Part shown: piece after piece, positions 6,700 to 7,648 of the stretch
Layout of the letters: every line of letters begins with the position of its first letter
How positions within the stretch are numbered: the first letter of the stretch is position 1
Source: an uncultured Eubacterium sp.
GTDB taxonomy: Bacteria > Bacillota > Clostridia > Oscillospirales > Acutalibacteraceae
Assembly (NCBI GenBank): GCA_910577215.1
Contig: CAJTMQ010000004.1
Coordinates: 18,874 to 26,521, forward strand
Length of the DNA stretch: 7,648 nt
Direction of reading: 5' to 3'
Position numbers and translations under genes: made by a program
Notes under the pieces: generated by a model
The model's input: only the letters and a program-made list of their open reading frames with translations
Database searches by the model: none
What the model was told of the DNA's origin: nothing

Positions 6700-7239
6700 A
6701 TGGTTTATGTATTTCTTGCAGACGGCTTTGAAATTATAGAAGCAATGTCACCCATTGATATGCTTCGCCGTGCCGATGTGGGTGTTACTACAGTTGGAGT
6801 AGACAGTAAGGTTGTTACCTCATCATGCTCAATTCCCGTTACTGCTGATATAACATCTGCAGAATTTGAATTTGTTGATGTTGAGGCTGTTATTATTCCC
6901 GGTGGGGGTCAGGGTGTAATTAACCTTGAAAAATCTTCTTTTGTTCAGTCTGTGATAGATAAAGCCGTTCAGTGCGGTGCCATTATATGTGCTATTTGTG
7001 CAGGTCCGTCCATATTGGGTCATAAAGGCTTGCTCAAAGAAAAAAATGCAATCTGCTATCCCGGTTTTGAGGATGCTCTGGAGGGTGCATTTATTTCCGA
7101 TGATTACGTTGTTACCGACAGCAATTACATTACAGCAAAGGGAGCAGGCGTATCGGTTGAATTTGGTCTTGAAATTGTCAAAAAACTTGTCGGAGAAGAA
7201 GCCGCGGAAAAGGTAAGAAGTGCAATTCAATGCAGATAA
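6700..7239 (+). CDS. DJ-1/PfpI (ThiJ/YajL-like) family protein
   Basis: A 179-residue cytoplasmic protein matching the DJ-1 clade over its whole length. Visible motifs are DGFEIIEAMSPIDMLRRA (8-25), where E14 corresponds to the glutamate next to the DJ-1 nucleophile; PGGGQGVINLE (67-77); and the nucleophile elbow AICAGPSILG with C100. The position of DJ-1 His126 is occupied by tyrosine (CYPG, Y120), which is frequent in bacterial members. Proposed family activities include glyoxalase/deglycase and redox-protective roles; which applies is unsettled. A second cysteine, C97, makes a CxxC with the nucleophile. AGGAG at 6689-6693, six bases from the ATG, is a strong ribosome site. The 3' end overlaps the next gene by 10 bases. 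Older annotations call such genes thiJ, but a thiamine role is not supported. Confidence 0.92.
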   Translation: MVYVFLADGFEIIEAMSPIDMLRRADVGVTTVGVDSKVVTSSCSIPVTADITSAEFEFVDVEAVIIPGGGQGVINLEKSSFVQSVIDKAVQCGAIICAICAGPSILGHKGLLKEKNAICYPGFEDALEGAFISDDYVVTDSNYITAKGAGVSVEFGLEIVKKLVGEEAAEKVRSAIQCR

Positions 7240-7648
7240 AAAATGAATTAAGGCAAGAATTCAGAGCCAAGCGTAAAACCGTTTCCCAAAAAGCAATAAA
7301 GGATAATTCTGTATGTGAAGTTTTTCTGAATTCCGATATTTATAAAAATTCAGAGCAGATATTATGCTATGCTTCGCTTGATGATGAAATCTGCACAGAT
7401 AAAATTATCAATGCAGCCTTTGAAGACGGTAAAAAGATTGCTTTGCCATATTGCACGGATTTAAACGGCAATATGGATTTCTTCTATATAAGTTCACTTT
7501 CGGATATATCAAGCGGTTCATTTGATATAAGAGAGCCGAATATTGAAATTTGCGAAAAGGTTATTGATTTCAGTGCTGCTGTATGTGTTGTTCCTGCTTT
7601 TACTTTTGATAAATACGGTTACAGGCTCGGTTACGGCAAAGGTTATTA
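7230..7648 (+). CDS. 5-formyltetrahydrofolate cyclo-ligase, 3' end outside window
   Basis: An open frame of 139 complete codons starts at ATG 7230-7232 and runs off the right edge. It begins with the family-typical KNELRQEFRAKR (4-15). It then shows CYASLDDEICTDKII (46-60), IREP (100-103), and the strongly conserved VPAFTFDKYGYRLGYGKGY (121-139), part of the ATP/folate-binding site. The enzyme (MTHFS, often called fthC or yqgN) uses ATP to convert 5-formyl-THF to 5,10-methenyl-THF, returning it to the one-carbon pool. Family length is about 180-190 residues, so some 45 are missing. The start lies inside the DJ-1 gene (10-base overlap), with only a distant AAAAGGT (7208-7214) as ribosome site, so coupling is likely. 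The folate link to thymidylate synthesis may explain its presence in the tmk-containing operon. Confidence 0.93.
   Translation, partial: MQIKNELRQEFRAKRKTVSQKAIKDNSVCEVFLNSDIYKNSEQILCYASLDDEICTDKIINAAFEDGKKIALPYCTDLNGNMDFFYISSLSDISSGSFDIREPNIEICEKVIDFSAAVCVVPAFTFDKYGYRLGYGKGY

Larger units (their letters stand above)
519..7648 (+). other. Probable single operon, dgt through 5-FTHF cyclo-ligase
   Basis: Nine consecutive plus-strand genes are separated by at most 16 bases (gaps at 1521-1536, 3271-3285 and 6687-6699) or overlap by 1, 13, 7, 1 and 10 bases at the other five junctions. No GC-rich hairpin with a T-tract lies in any gap, so no terminator is seen. The first three genes have their own strong ribosome sites. 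The next four junctions use overlapping or touching stop/start codons or very close ribosome sites, suggesting coupled translation. The co-transcription claim is inferred from spacing alone; internal promoters, common near rpoD, are possible. Confidence 0.7.

Noticed and set aside
6829..7230. 133-codon minus-strand open frame across the DJ-1 gene
   Set aside because: It is opposite a clear DJ-1 domain and its translation is low-complexity Asn/Cys/Phe-rich. No independent support.

Overview
The window looks like ordinary chromosomal core sequence from a low-GC Gram-positive bacterium. It is probably a gut Clostridia member of the Oscillospirales/Ruminococcus-Eubacterium kind. This placement rests on the AT-rich composition, the strong AGGAG-type ribosome sites, heavy use of AGA/AAA/TTA codons, and the dgt-dnaG-rpoD order with DUF896 and DUF2156 neighbours; it is inference, not a database match. 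I see no insertion sequence, prophage gene, CRISPR array, tRNA or rRNA.

Layout. Positions 1-390 hold the N-terminal part of a minus-strand membrane-anchored metallophosphoesterase that runs off the left edge. Positions 391-518 are the only real intergenic region, a divergent promoter region. It contains a 24-bp imperfect palindrome whose two ends each read TATAAT outward, plus a second near-consensus promoter for the minus-strand gene. From 519 to the right edge every gene is on the plus strand, with gaps of at most 16 bases or overlaps of 1-13 bases and no visible terminator. The order is dgt-like dNTP triphosphohydrolase (TTG start), dnaG primase, rpoD/sigA primary sigma factor, a DUF896 (YnzC-like) small protein, a thymidylate-kinase-family protein, a stand-alone DUF2156 (LPG synthase C-domain) protein, a GNAT acetyltransferase, a DJ-1/PfpI protein, and a 5-formyltetrahydrofolate cyclo-ligase cut by the right edge.

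How the genes fit together. The first three form the Firmicute version of the macromolecular synthesis operon, joining dNTP control, replication priming and the housekeeping sigma factor. The downstream genes continue as one apparent transcription unit. A dTMP kinase and a folate-salvage enzyme are both linked to thymidylate supply, so dNTP balance is a possible common theme (inference). The DUF2156, GNAT and DJ-1 genes have no specific assignable substrates. I found no convincing new defence or mobile system. The best leads are the symmetric divergent promoter and the coupled DUF896-tmk-DUF2156-GNAT block attached to rpoD.
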